The position numbers and the translations under genes were made by a program. The notes beneath the pieces were generated by a model that saw nothing but the letters and a program-made list of their open reading frames with translations, was not told where the DNA came from and did no database searches. 64,000 nucleotides of DNA from Acidovorax sp. (GTDB lineage Bacteria; Pseudomonadota; Gammaproteobacteria; Burkholderiales; Burkholderiaceae_C): contig JAITLO010000039.1 of NCBI GenBank assembly GCA_031277855.1, forward strand, positions 186,001 to 250,000, read 5' to 3'. Positions 18,612 through 28,522 of the stretch are shown here, piece after piece. The number at the start of each line of letters is the position of its first letter. Positions within the stretch are counted from its first letter, which is position 1.

Positions 18612-19280
18612 ATGAATGCTGTGAACAATACCGTGGCCGTGGTCGACTATGGCATGGGCAATCTGCGCTCGGTCTCCCTGGCGGTGATGGCCGCTGCGGC
18701 CGACAGCGCCGTGCGCGTGGTCGTCACCCAAGACCCTGCGGCCGTGCGTGCCGCCAGCCGCGTGGTGCTGCCCGGCCAGGGCGCCATGCGCGACTGCATG
18801 GCCGCGCTGCACGCATCGGGCATGCAGGACGCCGTGCTGGAAGCCGCTGCCTCCAAGCCCTTGTTTGGCGTCTGTGTGGGCATGCAAATGCTGCTGGATC
18901 ACAGCGAGGAAGGCGACACGCCTGGCCTGGGCCTGATTCCCGGCGATGTGCAGCGCTTTCAGCTGCAGGGCCGTACCCAGGCTGACGGCAGCCGTTTCAA
19001 GGTGCCGCAAATGGGCTGGAACCAGGTACAACCCCAAGACCATGGGGCCCAGCGCCACGCCATCTGGGGGGACATTCCCGATGGCAGCTATTTTTATTTC
19101 GTGCACAGTTTTTATGCCCGGCTCGCACAGGCGGCGCACTGCGCCAGCCTGACCGATTACGGTGGCTTGTTTGCCTCGGCCGTGGCCCGCGATAATATTT
19201 TCGCTACCCAGTTTCACCCGGAAAAAAGCGCTGACCAGGGCCTGGCCCTGTACCGCAATTTTCTGCACTGGAAGCCCTGA
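18612..19280 (+). CDS. hisH: Imidazole glycerol phosphate synthase glutaminase subunit HisH
   Basis: 222 aa class I glutamine amidotransferase that feeds ammonia to HisF. Catalytic Cys88 lies in GVCVGMQML, and the His202/Glu204 pair in QFHPEKS. The N-terminal [11 protein letters not shown] is standard for the family. In this chromosome hisH and hisF are separated by hisA, a mutarotase gene and galE. Confidence 0.96.
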   Translation: MNAVNNTVAVVDYGMGNLRSVSLAVMAAAADSAVRVVVTQDPAAVRAASRVVLPGQGAMRDCMAALHASGMQDAVLEAAASKPLFGVCVGMQMLLDHSEEGDTPGLGLIPGDVQRFQLQGRTQADGSRFKVPQMGWNQVQPQDHGAQRHAIWGDIPDGSYFYFVHSFYARLAQAAHCASLTDYGGLFASAVARDNIFATQFHPEKSADQGLALYRNFLHWKP

Positions 19281-19342
19281 ACCGTTTTCCCAACCTGTCA
19301 GGCCACATCACCACAGGCCTGTTTTTCTGACCGCTGACCATC

Positions 19343-20095
19343 ATGCTGCTTATCCCCGCCATTGACCTCAAGGACGGACACTGCGTACGCCTCAAGCAAG
19401 GCGATATGGACCAATCCACCACCTTCGGCGAAAACCCGGCCGCCATTGCCCGCCAATGGCTGGATGCGGGCGCGCGCCGCCTGCACCTGGTGGACCTCAA
19501 TGGCGCTTTTGCCGGCCAGCCCAAGAACCTGGCGGCCGTGAAAGCCATCCTCAAGGAAGTGGACGGTGAGATCCCGGTGCAGCTGGGAGGCGGCATTCGC
19601 GACCTGGACACCATCGAAAAATACCTGGATGCCGGCCTGGAGTACGTCATCATCGGCACCGCTGCCGTGAAGAACCCCGGCTTTTTGCAAGATGCTTGCA
19701 GCGCATTTGCCGGCCATGTCATCGTGGGCCTGGATGCCAAGGACGGCAAGGTGGCCATCGATGGCTGGAGCAAACTCACCGGCCAGGACGTGATCTCCAC
19801 CGCCAAGCGCTTTGAGGACTGGGGTGTGGAATCCATCATCTACACCGATATCGGTCGCGACGGCATGCTCACCGGCATCAATATCGACGCCACCGTGAAG
19901 CTGGCCCAGGCGCTGAAGATTCCGGTGATTGCATCGGGTGGTCTGGCCGGTATGGCCGACATCGAAGCCCTGTGTGCGGTGGAGCAAGAAGGCGTGGAGG
20001 GCGTGATCTGTGGTCGTGCCATCTATACCGGTGACCTGGACTTTGCCGCTGGCCAGGCCCGTGCCGATGCGCTGAGTGATGGAGACACCCCCTGA
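19343..20095 (+). CDS. hisA: ProFAR isomerase HisA
   Basis: 250 aa beta/alpha-barrel isomerase of the histidine pathway. It begins [17 protein letters not shown] and carries the phosphate-binding segments GGGIRDLDT and [10 protein letters not shown]. The last codons (Thr-Pro-stop) and the stop itself lie inside repeat copy 4, so the C-terminus has been set by the repeat. Confidence 0.96.
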   Translation: MLLIPAIDLKDGHCVRLKQGDMDQSTTFGENPAAIARQWLDAGARRLHLVDLNGAFAGQPKNLAAVKAILKEVDGEIPVQLGGGIRDLDTIEKYLDAGLEYVIIGTAAVKNPGFLQDACSAFAGHVIVGLDAKDGKVAIDGWSKLTGQDVISTAKRFEDWGVESIIYTDIGRDGMLTGINIDATVKLAQALKIPVIASGGLAGMADIEALCAVEQEGVEGVICGRAIYTGDLDFAAGQARADALSDGDTP

Positions 20096-20150
20096 GGCGC
20101 TGCGCGCCTTCCCCTGAACAAGGGGGGCAGGAGGCAGCCCTTGCAAAGTG
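20085..20150 (+). repeat. Dispersed post-stop GC-rich repeat, copy 4 (short)
   Basis: ACCCCCTGAGGCGCTGCGCGCC followed by an AGGGGGGCAGGAGGCAGCCCTTGC end. It is a shortened copy. Its TGA at 20093-20095 is the stop codon of hisA. Confidence 0.75.
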
Positions 20151-20207
20151 CCCTGGTGTAGGGCGAAGCAGTCTCATGCGATACCGGTGCCGCGTGTACC
20201 AAGGATC

Positions 20208-21095
20208 ATGGATATGAACATGCAGCTGGTTGCGGGCGCTACCCGCGAAACCTGGCAGGGCCTGGCCTGCACGCGGCTGGCGCTGGCTTGCGGCGACAGC
20301 CTGCGCGTCAGCGACTTTGGTGCCCAGGTGCTGTCCTGGCAGTCGGGCGGGCAGGAGCGTTTGTTCCTCAGCCCGCGCTCGGTGCTGGATGGCAGCTTTC
20401 CCATACGCGGCGGTATTCCCATCTGCTTTCCCCAGTTCAACCGGCGCGGCACCTTGCCCAAGCACGGGATTGCGCGCCGCAGCGCCTGGCAGTTTGTGCA
20501 GGCCAAGGCTGGCAGCCTGGCCGATCAGCAACTGCATGCCCAGTGGCGCTGGCAGCACAGTGCCGACACGCAGGCCATGTGGCCGCAGCATATTGCCGCC
20601 AGCGTCCATGTCTCGCTACAGCCGGGCCAGATGCAGGTGGTGCTGGAAGTGGAGAATCAGGGCGATGCGCCCTGGCCATTTACCGCGGCCCTGCACAGCT
20701 ATCTGCGCACCGAGCGCACGGATGCCTGCCAGCTGCTGGGCCTGGAGGGATCGGCCTATTGGGACACCACGAACAACGCCATGCGGCCGGCCGTGCAGCA
20801 AGGTGCGGTGACTTTTGGCGCCGAGGTGGACCGCGTCTACCCCGGCAGCAGCCAGCCTCTGACACTGCAAGGCGGCATGCCTTCCACACTGCGCATTGCG
20901 CAAGACGCAGCATGGGGCGAAACCGTGGTCTGGAACCCCGGTGAAGCCTTGTGCGCCCAGCTGGAAGACATGGCCCCGGACAGCTGGCAACACATGCTGT
21001 GCGTGGAAGCCGCGCACATCAACCAACCCGTGGCCTTGCTCCCCGGCACAAGCTGGCGCGCGGGGCAGGCACTGTCTGTGTCAGCCCCTGTATAA
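20208..21095 (+). CDS. D-hexose-6-phosphate mutarotase (YeaD-like)
   Basis: 295 aa aldose-1-epimerase-like enzyme that interconverts hexose-6-phosphate anomers. The first catalytic His region is PKHGIARRSAW, with ALHSYLR following, and the Glu-bearing VVWNPGE lies near the end. The frame is open back to 20148, but the ATG at 20208 has AAGGA upstream. With galE it forms a two-gene carbohydrate insert between hisA and hisF. Confidence 0.9.
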   Translation: MDMNMQLVAGATRETWQGLACTRLALACGDSLRVSDFGAQVLSWQSGGQERLFLSPRSVLDGSFPIRGGIPICFPQFNRRGTLPKHGIARRSAWQFVQAKAGSLADQQLHAQWRWQHSADTQAMWPQHIAASVHVSLQPGQMQVVLEVENQGDAPWPFTAALHSYLRTERTDACQLLGLEGSAYWDTTNNAMRPAVQQGAVTFGAEVDRVYPGSSQPLTLQGGMPSTLRIAQDAAWGETVVWNPGEALCAQLEDMAPDSWQHMLCVEAAHINQPVALLPGTSWRAGQALSVSAPV

Positions 21096-21130
21096 AGGCT
21101 TGGATTGCGTAATTCACCAAGGAGTTTCTT

Positions 21131-22147
21131 TTGATTCTAGTGACCGGAGGTGCAGGCTTTATAGGCTCGCACACCTGTGTGGCACTGGCAGCTTGCCAAG
21201 AGCCTTTTCTGATCCTCGACAACTTCGACAACAGCCGTCGTTCTGTGCTGGCGCGCATGCAGCGCATCACCGGGCAGATGCCGCTGTGTGTAGAGGGCGA
21301 TATTCGCGATGCGGCATTGCTGCGCCGCCTGTTTGCGGAGTACCCCATTTCTGAGGTGATTCACTTCGCGGGACTGAAGGCTGTGGGCGACTCGGTGCGT
21401 GAGCCGCTGCGCTATTACGACAACAATGTCGTCGGCACCATCACATTGCTGCAAGCCATGCGTGATGCAGGTGTCAAAACCATGGTGTTCTCCTCATCAG
21501 CCACGGTATATGGTGACCCCGCGTCTTCGCCGATTTTGGAGAGCTTTCCTTTGTCGCCGGCCAATCCTTATGGCCAGACCAAACACATGGTAGAGCAGGT
21601 GCTGGCCGACATGGATGTGGCAGAGCCAGGGCAGTGGCGCATGGCGCGTCTGCGTTACTTCAATCCTGTGGGCGCCCACGAAAGCGGCTTGATTGGCGAA
21701 GATCCCCAGGATGTACCGAACAATCTCATGCCCTATGTGGCACAGGTAGCTGCAGGCTTGCGCCCCTGCCTTAGCATCTTCGGTGACGATTACCTTACGC
21801 CTGATGGAACTTGCCGGCGCGACTACATCCATGTGACCGATCTGGCTGAAGGGCATCTGGCGGCGCTGCGCTACTTGCGCCAGCATCCCGGTCTTTTGAC
21901 CGTGAACCTCGGCACTGGCCTGCCAGTCTCTGTACTGGAGATGGTGCACAGCTTTGAAAAGGCCTGTGGCCAGCCTGTGGCATATCGCATGGCGCCACGC
22001 CGTGCAGGTGATGTTCCTCAGTACTGGGCTGACCCAAGCCAGGCTGAGAAATTGCTGGGCTGGAAGGCTCAGCTGGGTGTGGAGCGGATGTGCGCCGATG
22101 TCTGGCGTTGGCAGAACGGAACAGCGCGTGAGTTGCAATCCGTTTGA
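21131..22147 (+). CDS. galE: UDP-glucose 4-epimerase GalE
   Basis: 338 aa short-chain dehydrogenase/reductase that interconverts UDP-glucose and UDP-galactose. The NAD-binding GGAGFIGSHT is at the N-terminus, with SSSATVYGDP and the YxxxK pair in NPYGQTKHMVEQ. The start is TTG with GGAG seven bases upstream. Wobble positions look less strongly G/C than in the flanking his genes, which suggests later acquisition. A new promoter follows before hisF. Confidence 0.93.
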   Translation: MILVTGGAGFIGSHTCVALAACQEPFLILDNFDNSRRSVLARMQRITGQMPLCVEGDIRDAALLRRLFAEYPISEVIHFAGLKAVGDSVREPLRYYDNNVVGTITLLQAMRDAGVKTMVFSSSATVYGDPASSPILESFPLSPANPYGQTKHMVEQVLADMDVAEPGQWRMARLRYFNPVGAHESGLIGEDPQDVPNNLMPYVAQVAAGLRPCLSIFGDDYLTPDGTCRRDYIHVTDLAEGHLAALRYLRQHPGLLTVNLGTGLPVSVLEMVHSFEKACGQPVAYRMAPRRAGDVPQYWADPSQAEKLLGWKAQLGVERMCADVWRWQNGTARELQSV

Positions 22148-22178
22148 TGGATTCCACCATGCAGACTGCCAAACGCAG

Positions 22179-22207
22179 TTGGTAACCACGGCATAGGGGC
22201 ATGCTAT
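22179..22207 (+). promoter_or_regulatory. Candidate sigma-70 promoter for hisF
   Basis: TTGGTA (22179-22184), 17-bp spacer, TGCTAT (22202-22207), 59 bp before the hisF ATG. It would restore expression of hisFIE downstream of the mutarotase-galE insert. Confidence 0.45.
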
Positions 22208-22265
22208 CTTTGCTCCAGCCTTTCTCTGATTTTTTGCTGAGGCGCCATGTGCGCTGATTGTTTCT

Positions 22266-23065
<800 letters not shown>

Positions 23066-23066
<1 letters not shown>

Positions 23067-23348
23067 GAACGTGTTCAAAGTCTCCTCGCGGCGCGCCAGT
23101 GTCTTTGCGGGATGGGATGCGAGGGGGCGGCCCCCCGCGCGCAATACCGCAGCAATAGCCATGCTATTGCGAGGATTTGCAACGACGCAGACCGCCCGCA
23201 AAGCCACTGGCCCGAAGGGTTGGAGCGAAATCGGGCGATTTCTTCGCGCTGGCTCTTGCTTGCACCCCGGTGCAAGCTGCGACCCATCGACTCGAACTCA
23301 TCCCGATTGCGATCCAACGCGCCTGCGTAGAGACTTTGAACACGTTCT
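23066..23348 (+). repeat. 283-bp element with 19-bp terminal inverted repeats
   Basis: AGAACGTGTTCAAAGTCTC at 23066-23084 recurs as its exact complement at 23330-23348. The inside is non-coding and hairpin-rich (for example TTGCAC/GTGCAA near 23260-23275). It looks like a MITE or a large palindromic unit between hisF and hisI. Single copies of a related AACACGTTCTAAG end occur after other stops (13932, 25859, 46196). Nothing recognisable lies in 23349-23490. Confidence 0.7.
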
Positions 23349-23490
23349 AAGACCGCATTGCACAGGCCTGTGGCCGTGCACAGTCATAAAACAGAAGCAC
23401 GCTGTGCCCAAGATGCAAGAGTTTGCAGATGGTTTTCATCTGAAACCATGTACAGGTCTGCACAGCCAGCTATCAATTCAAAGGATTGCC

Positions 23491-23880
23491 ATGCAGTGGC
23501 TCGATCAAGTGAAGTGGGATGACAAAGGCCTGGTGCCTGTCATTGCCCAGGAAAAAGACACGGGCGATGTGCTGATGTTCGCCTGGATGAACCGCGAAGC
23601 GCTGCAGAAAACGGCGGAGCTGGGGCGTGCGGTCTACTTCAGCCGCTCGCGGGGCAAGCTGTGGGCCAAGGGCGAGGAGTCGGGCCATGTGCAACTGGTG
23701 CATGAAATGCGCATCGACTGCGACAACGACGTGGTGCTGCTGCAGGTCACCCAGCTGGGCCACGAGCCAGGCATTGCCTGCCACACGGGGCGCCACAGCT
23801 GTTTTTTCAGCATCTACAAGGATGGTGCCTGGGTGGCGCATGATCCGGTCTTGAAAGATCCGGACTCCATCTACAAGTGA
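23491..23880 (+). CDS. hisI: Phosphoribosyl-AMP cyclohydrolase HisI
   Basis: 129 aa, monofunctional (no fused HisE). It opens the adenine ring of PR-AMP, is a zinc enzyme, and has the Cys/His region [11 protein letters not shown]. The start [10 protein letters not shown] is chosen with AAGGA upstream. The same frame stays open upstream to 22906 but crosses the inverted-repeat element and is not coding there. Confidence 0.96.
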   Translation: MQWLDQVKWDDKGLVPVIAQEKDTGDVLMFAWMNREALQKTAELGRAVYFSRSRGKLWAKGEESGHVQLVHEMRIDCDNDVVLLQVTQLGHEPGIACHTGRHSCFFSIYKDGAWVAHDPVLKDPDSIYK

Positions 23881-23891
23881 TACCTAGCGAG

Positions 23892-24296
23892 ATGAGCAAT
23901 ATGTCTGATACATCCCAAACCCCTTCGGTGGAAGGCGCACTGGCGCGCCTGGCCGCCGTGATCGAGAGCCGCAAGGTCGCCAACGGTGGCGATCCAGAGC
24001 AAAGCTATGTGGCCCGTTTGCTGCACAAGGGGCCGGACGCCTTTTTGAAGAAAATCGGCGAGGAAGCCACCGAAGTGGTGATGGCCGCCAAGGACGTGGA
24101 CCATGGCGGCGATAAAGGCGCGTTCCTCTACGAGGTGGCGGATTTGTGGTTTCATTCCATGATTGCCCTGTCGCACTATGGTCTCTCGCCTGCCGAGGTG
24201 GTGGCCGAGCTGGAGCGCCGTGAAGGCACCAGCGGCCTGGAAGAAAAAGCGCTGCGCAAGGCCAAGGAGCGCGCTGCGCAGGATCAGGTCCGCTGA
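23892..24296 (+). CDS. hisE: Phosphoribosyl-ATP pyrophosphatase HisE
   Basis: 134 aa, monofunctional PR-ATP pyrophosphohydrolase of the MazG-like fold. The acidic metal site lies in [16 protein letters not shown], with [14 protein letters not shown] following. The start could be ATG 23892, ATG 23901 or a GTG at 23877 overlapping hisI. The family N-terminus begins only at about residue 12, so all fit. Confidence 0.95.
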   Translation: MSNMSDTSQTPSVEGALARLAAVIESRKVANGGDPEQSYVARLLHKGPDAFLKKIGEEATEVVMAAKDVDHGGDKGAFLYEVADLWFHSMIALSHYGLSPAEVVAELERREGTSGLEEKALRKAKERAAQDQVR

Positions 24297-24350
24297 CACC
24301 GTGCAAGCGCTGTAGAAACGCTGTAAAAGCCATGGAAAAAGGAGTGCATC

Positions 24351-24746
24351 ATGGACCGCAATGACATCGTCGACGTCCGCGCCGTGGACAAGGCCACGCT
24401 GGATGGGCTGCGCGCCTGGGGCTGGGTCAGCTATGTGCTGCACCTGATCGTGGCTGTCACCGCCGTGATACCCAGCATGCAGGCCAGTGTGGGCCTGTTG
24501 TTGCTGGCGCTGGTGATTGACCTGGTCAAGCGCTCTGCGGCCGAAGGCACCTGGCATGCCTCGCATTTCTCCTGGCGCATACGCAGCGTGATCTGGTGTG
24601 GTGTGCTCTACATCATCACCGCGCCGCTGTGGCTGCTGTTCCTTCTCCCCGGCATGGTGGCCTGGGGGCTGATCTCGCTGTGGTTCCTCTACCGCATTGT
24701 GCGCGGCATGCTGGCCATGAGCCGCGACGAACCGCTGCCGATGTGA
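24351..24746 (+). CDS. Small membrane protein, DUF4870-like
   Basis: 131 aa with three hydrophobic helices (roughly residues 25-45, 75-95 and 97-115). The pattern AWGWVSYVLHLI and the C-terminal SLWFLYRIVRGMLAM resemble DUF4870/Tic20-like membrane proteins of unknown function. AAAAAGGAG precedes the ATG. It lies 54 bp after hisE and probably belongs to the same transcript, a placement common in this family. Confidence 0.8.
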   Translation: MDRNDIVDVRAVDKATLDGLRAWGWVSYVLHLIVAVTAVIPSMQASVGLLLLALVIDLVKRSAAEGTWHASHFSWRIRSVIWCGVLYIITAPLWLLFLLPGMVAWGLISLWFLYRIVRGMLAMSRDEPLPM

Positions 24747-24818
24747 GCGGATTTCCCCGCTGGCTTGCGAGCCAAGCCGTGTCTTTTTCGATCTGCTGAT
24801 TTTTTTGCGCTGCTGCCT

Positions 24819-25859
24819 ATGACTGCCCGTGCCTCTGCTGCCCCTATTTGCCTGAACCTGGCCCTGCAAGGCGGTGGCTCCCACGGCGCCTTTACCTGGG
24901 GCGTGCTGGATGCGCTGCTAGAGGACCAGGGCTTTTGCTTTCCCGGTATCAGCGGCACCAGCGCTGGCGCCATGAATGCGGCCGCCGTGGTGCATGGTTT
25001 TTCCAGCGCTGCGCTGGAATTTCCCAAGCACAGCGAGCGCCGCCATGCCGAGGGTTGCGCCCGTGCCCGGGAGGCCCTGCAAGCACTGTGGAATGGTGTG
25101 GGCACCATGGGCAGTCTGATGTGGGGCGTGCCTGCGGCGCAAAGCATGTTGATGGGCATGGTGACCCAGTGGCTCTCGCCCTACCAGACCAATCCGCTGG
25201 ACTTCAATCCGCTGCGCAACCAGCTGCAGCAGGTGGTGGACTTTGAGGCCGTGCAGCGCGCCGTGGGCCTGGAGGGCGTGCCCAAGGCCTTTGTCTGCGC
25301 CACTAATGTGCGCACTGGGCGGGGCAAGATCTTCAAGGGAGCCGAGATCAGCGCCGATGCCGTCATGGCCTCGGCCTGCCTGCCCCAGCTGTTCAGGGCG
25401 GTGGAAATCGATGGTGAGCACTACTGGGACGGCGGTTATTCCGGCAACCCGGCGCTGTACCCGCTGATTTATGAAACCCAGTGCAGCGACATGCTGCTGG
25501 TGCAGATCAACCCCATTGAATACAACGAGCTGCCCAACACAGCGGCTGACATCATGGAGCGCATGAACGAGGTCACCTTCAATGCCGGCTTGCTGTCCGA
25601 GCTGCGGGCCATCGACTTTGTGCGCCGCCTGCTGGCCGAAGGCCGGCTGGATGCCAACCGCTACAAAAGCGTGCTGCTGCACCGTATCGACGGTGGCGCG
25701 GCGCTGGCGGAGTTTGGCGCCTCCAGCAAGACGCGGGCCGATGGCAGTTTTTTGCGCAAGCTGTTTGCCCTGGGGCGGGCCGAGGGCGAGCGCTGGATAG
25801 CGGACCACCGCGGTGATGTGGGCGTGCGCCAGACGCTGCAGATCGTCGACAATTCCTAA
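24819..25859 (+). CDS. Patatin-like phospholipase
   Basis: 346 aa serine lipid acyl hydrolase. The oxyanion-hole glycines are in LQGGGSHGAFTWG, nucleophile Ser48 in GTSAG, and catalytic Asp204 in WDGGYSGNP. No signal peptide is present, so it is probably cytoplasmic. The substrate is unknown. Start 24819 (MTARASAA) fits the family, and the frame open from 24765 adds an unlike N-terminus. AACACGTTCTAAG follows directly after the stop. Confidence 0.92.
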   Translation: MTARASAAPICLNLALQGGGSHGAFTWGVLDALLEDQGFCFPGISGTSAGAMNAAAVVHGFSSAALEFPKHSERRHAEGCARAREALQALWNGVGTMGSLMWGVPAAQSMLMGMVTQWLSPYQTNPLDFNPLRNQLQQVVDFEAVQRAVGLEGVPKAFVCATNVRTGRGKIFKGAEISADAVMASACLPQLFRAVEIDGEHYWDGGYSGNPALYPLIYETQCSDMLLVQINPIEYNELPNTAADIMERMNEVTFNAGLLSELRAIDFVRRLLAEGRLDANRYKSVLLHRIDGGAALAEFGASSKTRADGSFLRKLFALGRAEGERWIADHRGDVGVRQTLQIVDNS

Positions 25860-25929
25860 AAACACGTTCTAAGTTCTGCGATCTGGCCTGCGTGGCTGCG
25901 TCGCGTCGCTGTTTTGTTTTTGCTCCGCC

Positions 25930-26316
25930 ATGACCACTGCTTCACATTCCACACACCACGATCACGACGCCAACTGCATTTTCTGCAAAATTGTTGCCGG
26001 CCAGATTCCCTCGCGCAAGGTGTATGAGGACGACGATGTCTTTGCCTTCCACGACATCCAGCCCTGGGCGCCGGTGCATTTTCTGATCGTGCCCAAGCGG
26101 CATATCGTCTCCATGGCCCATCTGACGGCCGACGATGCCGCACTGATGGGCAAGATCATGACCCTGGCCCCTCAGCTGGCCCGGGAGCAGGGCTGCAACC
26201 CCTATCCGGAAGGTGGTTTCCGCGTGGTGATCAATACCGGCGCCGAAGGCGGGCAAGAGGTGCACCACCTGCATGTGCATGTCATCGGTGGGCCGCGTCC
26301 CTGGAAGAAGGGGTAA
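25930..26316 (+). CDS. HIT family nucleotide-binding hydrolase (HinT-like)
   Basis: 128 aa. The histidine triad is H113-L-H115-V-H117, then IGG. The N-terminal CIFCKIVAGQIPS is typical of HinT-type purine nucleoside phosphoramidases. A His/Asp-rich N-terminal extension of about 13 residues precedes the domain. It lies between patatin and tatA, the usual place in Comamonadaceae. Confidence 0.94.
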   Translation: MTTASHSTHHDHDANCIFCKIVAGQIPSRKVYEDDDVFAFHDIQPWAPVHFLIVPKRHIVSMAHLTADDAALMGKIMTLAPQLAREQGCNPYPEGGFRVVINTGAEGGQEVHHLHVHVIGGPRPWKKG

Positions 26317-26317
26317 C

Positions 26318-26425
26318 ACCCCCTGAGGCGCTTTGCGCCTTCCCCCGCTCTCGCGTCGCGGCGCTCGCGGGCGGGGGACGACACCAGCGCTTCGGGGCGG
26401 CCCTTGCGCGGCAGCTCTGACATAG
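26318..26425 (+). repeat. Dispersed post-stop GC-rich repeat, copy 5
   Basis: ACACCCCCTGAGGCGC begins 2 bp after the HIT gene stop. It contains GGGGGACGACACC and GGGGCGGCCCTTGCGCGGC and continues into a GCTCTGACATAGG tail similar to copy 6. Confidence 0.8.
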
Positions 26426-26557
26426 GCTGCGCCGGTTTTGTGCGCTGTTCTGGCTTTGGCGCAGGCCGTAGCAATCGCCAACAAGGCTTAAGGCTTTCTG
26501 CCGCCATACGGAGTGGCGGCCGTCTACAATGAAACGCATTCGTTAGGAGAAATTTCC

Positions 26558-26809
26558 ATGGGCTCGTTTTCCATCTGGCACTGGCTGATCGTGCTGCTCA
26601 TCGTGGTCTTGGTGTTTGGCACCAAGAAGCTCAAGAACATCGGCAACGATCTGGGCGGCGCCGTCAAGGGCTTCAAGGACGGCATGAAGGAAGGCAACAA
26701 CAGCGAAGCTCCGGCTGACGCCTCGGCAGCACCTGCCGGTCAGGTGACGGCCAATAGCACTGCTGCCGACAAGACCACCATCGACGTCGAAGCCAAGCAA
26801 AAAAGCTGA
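26558..26809 (+). CDS. tatA: Twin-arginine translocase subunit TatA
   Basis: 83 aa. One N-terminal helix ([16 protein letters not shown]), then an amphipathic helix with [17 protein letters not shown], and a polar tail. TatA polymerises to form the pore for folded Tat substrates. The ATG has AGGAGAAA upstream. A TACAAT -10-like box lies at 26525-26530. First gene of tatABC. Confidence 0.95.
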   Translation: MGSFSIWHWLIVLLIVVLVFGTKKLKNIGNDLGGAVKGFKDGMKEGNNSEAPADASAAPAGQVTANSTAADKTTIDVEAKQKS

Positions 26810-26833
26810 AGACCGTCGTGAAAGTGTGCGCAC

Positions 26834-27325
26834 ATGTTTGATCTCGGCATTTCCAAAATGGCGCTGATCGGTGTGGTGGCCCTGGTGGTCATCGGCCCCG
26901 AAAAGCTGCCGCGCGTGGCCCGTACCGTGGGTGCCTTGCTGGGCAAGGCGCAGCGCTATGTGGCCGACGTCAAGGCCGAGGTCAACCGCTCCATGGAGCT
27001 CGACGAGCTGCGCAAGATGAAGGAGACGGTGGAAACCGCTGCACGCGATGTGGAAAAGTCCGTGCACGACACCACCTCCGGCCTGGAAAAGGACTGGCGT
27101 GAGGCCACCGATTTCGAGGCTGCCGGCAGCGAAGCCGGCTCCACCCTGGCCAGCAGCTACGACAGCTACAGCGCGGTGGCTCCGGTGTACAAGCACCCGG
27201 GCAAGAACTTCCGGCTCAAGCGTGGTGCTGTGCCGCAGTGGTACAAGGCGCGTGCCGGTGTGCGCAGCAAGGTCCAGTCGGGTGCGGCGCGTGTGGCGCG
27301 TTTCAGACCTCAGCGTTTTCATTGA
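26834..27325 (+). CDS. tatB: Twin-arginine translocase subunit TatB
   Basis: 163 aa. It starts [27 protein letters not shown], the TatB signature with the conserved Glu-Lys-Leu-Pro after the membrane helix, then a long charged amphipathic region. TatB docks the twin-arginine signal together with TatC. The C-terminal 45 residues are basic and variable. Confidence 0.95.
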   Translation: MFDLGISKMALIGVVALVVIGPEKLPRVARTVGALLGKAQRYVADVKAEVNRSMELDELRKMKETVETAARDVEKSVHDTTSGLEKDWREATDFEAAGSEAGSTLASSYDSYSAVAPVYKHPGKNFRLKRGAVPQWYKARAGVRSKVQSGAARVARFRPQRFH

Positions 27326-27432
27326 CTGCGCAGGCAGTCAAGTGGCGGGGCCGGTTGCATTGACCGGCCCGTTTCCGTTTCAGGGTGTGGGGTCTGCGCG
27401 GCAGGCTGCACACCTGGTATCTTTCCCCCACC

Positions 27433-28242
27433 ATGTCCGAAAAACCTTCTCTTGAAGACGAACTGGCAGGCACCGAGCAGCCTTTTGTGCAGCACCTGGT
27501 GGAGCTGCGCGATCGCCTGCTGTACTGCATCTACGGCATTGCACTGGCCGTGGCGGCGCTGGCGCTGTGGCCCGGTCCTGACCGGCTGATGGACTTTGTG
27601 GCCTACCCCATCCGTGCCCACATGCCGCCGGATGCCAAGCTGATTGCCGTGGGCGTGTTCTCGCCCTTCTTCATCCCGCTCAAGGTGTTGATGATGGTGG
27701 GCATTCTGGCCGTGCTGCCCTGGATCATGTACCAGCTGTGGGCCTTTGTGGCGCCAGGCCTTTACAGCCACGAGAAGAAGTTTGCCCTGCCCTTGATTAT
27801 TTTTGGCAGCTTGCTGGCCTATCTGGGCATTGGCTTTGTGCAGTTCTTTGTGCTGGACAAGATGTTCAACTTCATCCAGCACTTCACGCCCTCCAGCGTG
27901 GCGGCCACGCCCGATATTGCTTCCTACGTGGAAGCCATTTTGTCGCTGTACCTGGCTTTTGGCCTGGCGTTTCAGGTGCCCATCGTGGTGATGCTGCTGG
28001 TGCGCTTTGGCGTGGTGGACATTGCCAAGCTCAAGCAGTTCCGCGGTTACTTCATCGTGCTGGCCTTTGTGGTGGCCGCCGTGGTCACGCCGCCGGATGT
28101 GATCTCGCAACTGGCTCTGGCCTTGCCCATGTGCCTGTTGTATGAGGTGGGCATCATCGGCGCGGGTTGGTTCAACAAGGTCTCGCGCAATCCCGAAAAA
28201 GAGCAGGCCGAGGCTACCGAGTCGTCCGGCAACCAGGATTGA
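27433..28242 (+). CDS. tatC: Twin-arginine translocase subunit TatC
   Basis: 269 aa polytopic inner-membrane protein with six helices. The conserved N-terminal HLVELRDRLLYC and PFFIPLKVLMMVG segments, with the first-loop F-P region, are present. It binds the twin-arginine motif of substrates such as some Rieske proteins. The start MSEKPSLEDE is chosen over the frame open to 27385. The terminator at 28280 ends the operon. Confidence 0.96.
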   Translation: MSEKPSLEDELAGTEQPFVQHLVELRDRLLYCIYGIALAVAALALWPGPDRLMDFVAYPIRAHMPPDAKLIAVGVFSPFFIPLKVLMMVGILAVLPWIMYQLWAFVAPGLYSHEKKFALPLIIFGSLLAYLGIGFVQFFVLDKMFNFIQHFTPSSVAATPDIASYVEAILSLYLAFGLAFQVPIVVMLLVRFGVVDIAKLKQFRGYFIVLAFVVAAVVTPPDVISQLALALPMCLLYEVGIIGAGWFNKVSRNPEKEQAEATESSGNQD

Positions 28243-28279
28243 GCAGGCGGGCCAATGGCCCCGCAGAACCTATCGCAGC

Positions 28280-28314
28280 AGCCCGGGGCATGGAGACATG
28301 CACCGGGTTTTTTT
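28280..28314 (+). terminator. Intrinsic terminator after tatC
   Basis: Stem CCCGG-GCATG/CATGC-CCGGG with one mismatch and a GAGA loop, followed by seven T residues. Confidence 0.85.
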
Positions 28315-28462
28315 CTTGTCGGTGTTGCGGGGTAGGGGGCAAGGCCGCTTTGAAAAATATAGCTTCAGCAGCAGGTGCAGCGTGGTCTTTGTGGGTGATG
28401 GCATCCAAGGCTCTTTGTCCATAAGCATGGGATGCTCCTGACCCTATAGCGCCTGCGAGGCA

Positions 28463-28488
28463 CAAAAAAGCCCGGCCGAGGCCGGGCT
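28463..28488 (-). terminator. Intrinsic terminator of the HtrA-type protease gene
   Basis: Perfect 9-bp stem AGCCCGGCC/GGCCGGGCT with a 2-base loop. On the minus strand it is followed by a T run. Confidence 0.85.
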
Positions 28489-28522
28489 GTTGCATTGCGG
28501 TCCTATTGGACGCTGCGCGGAA

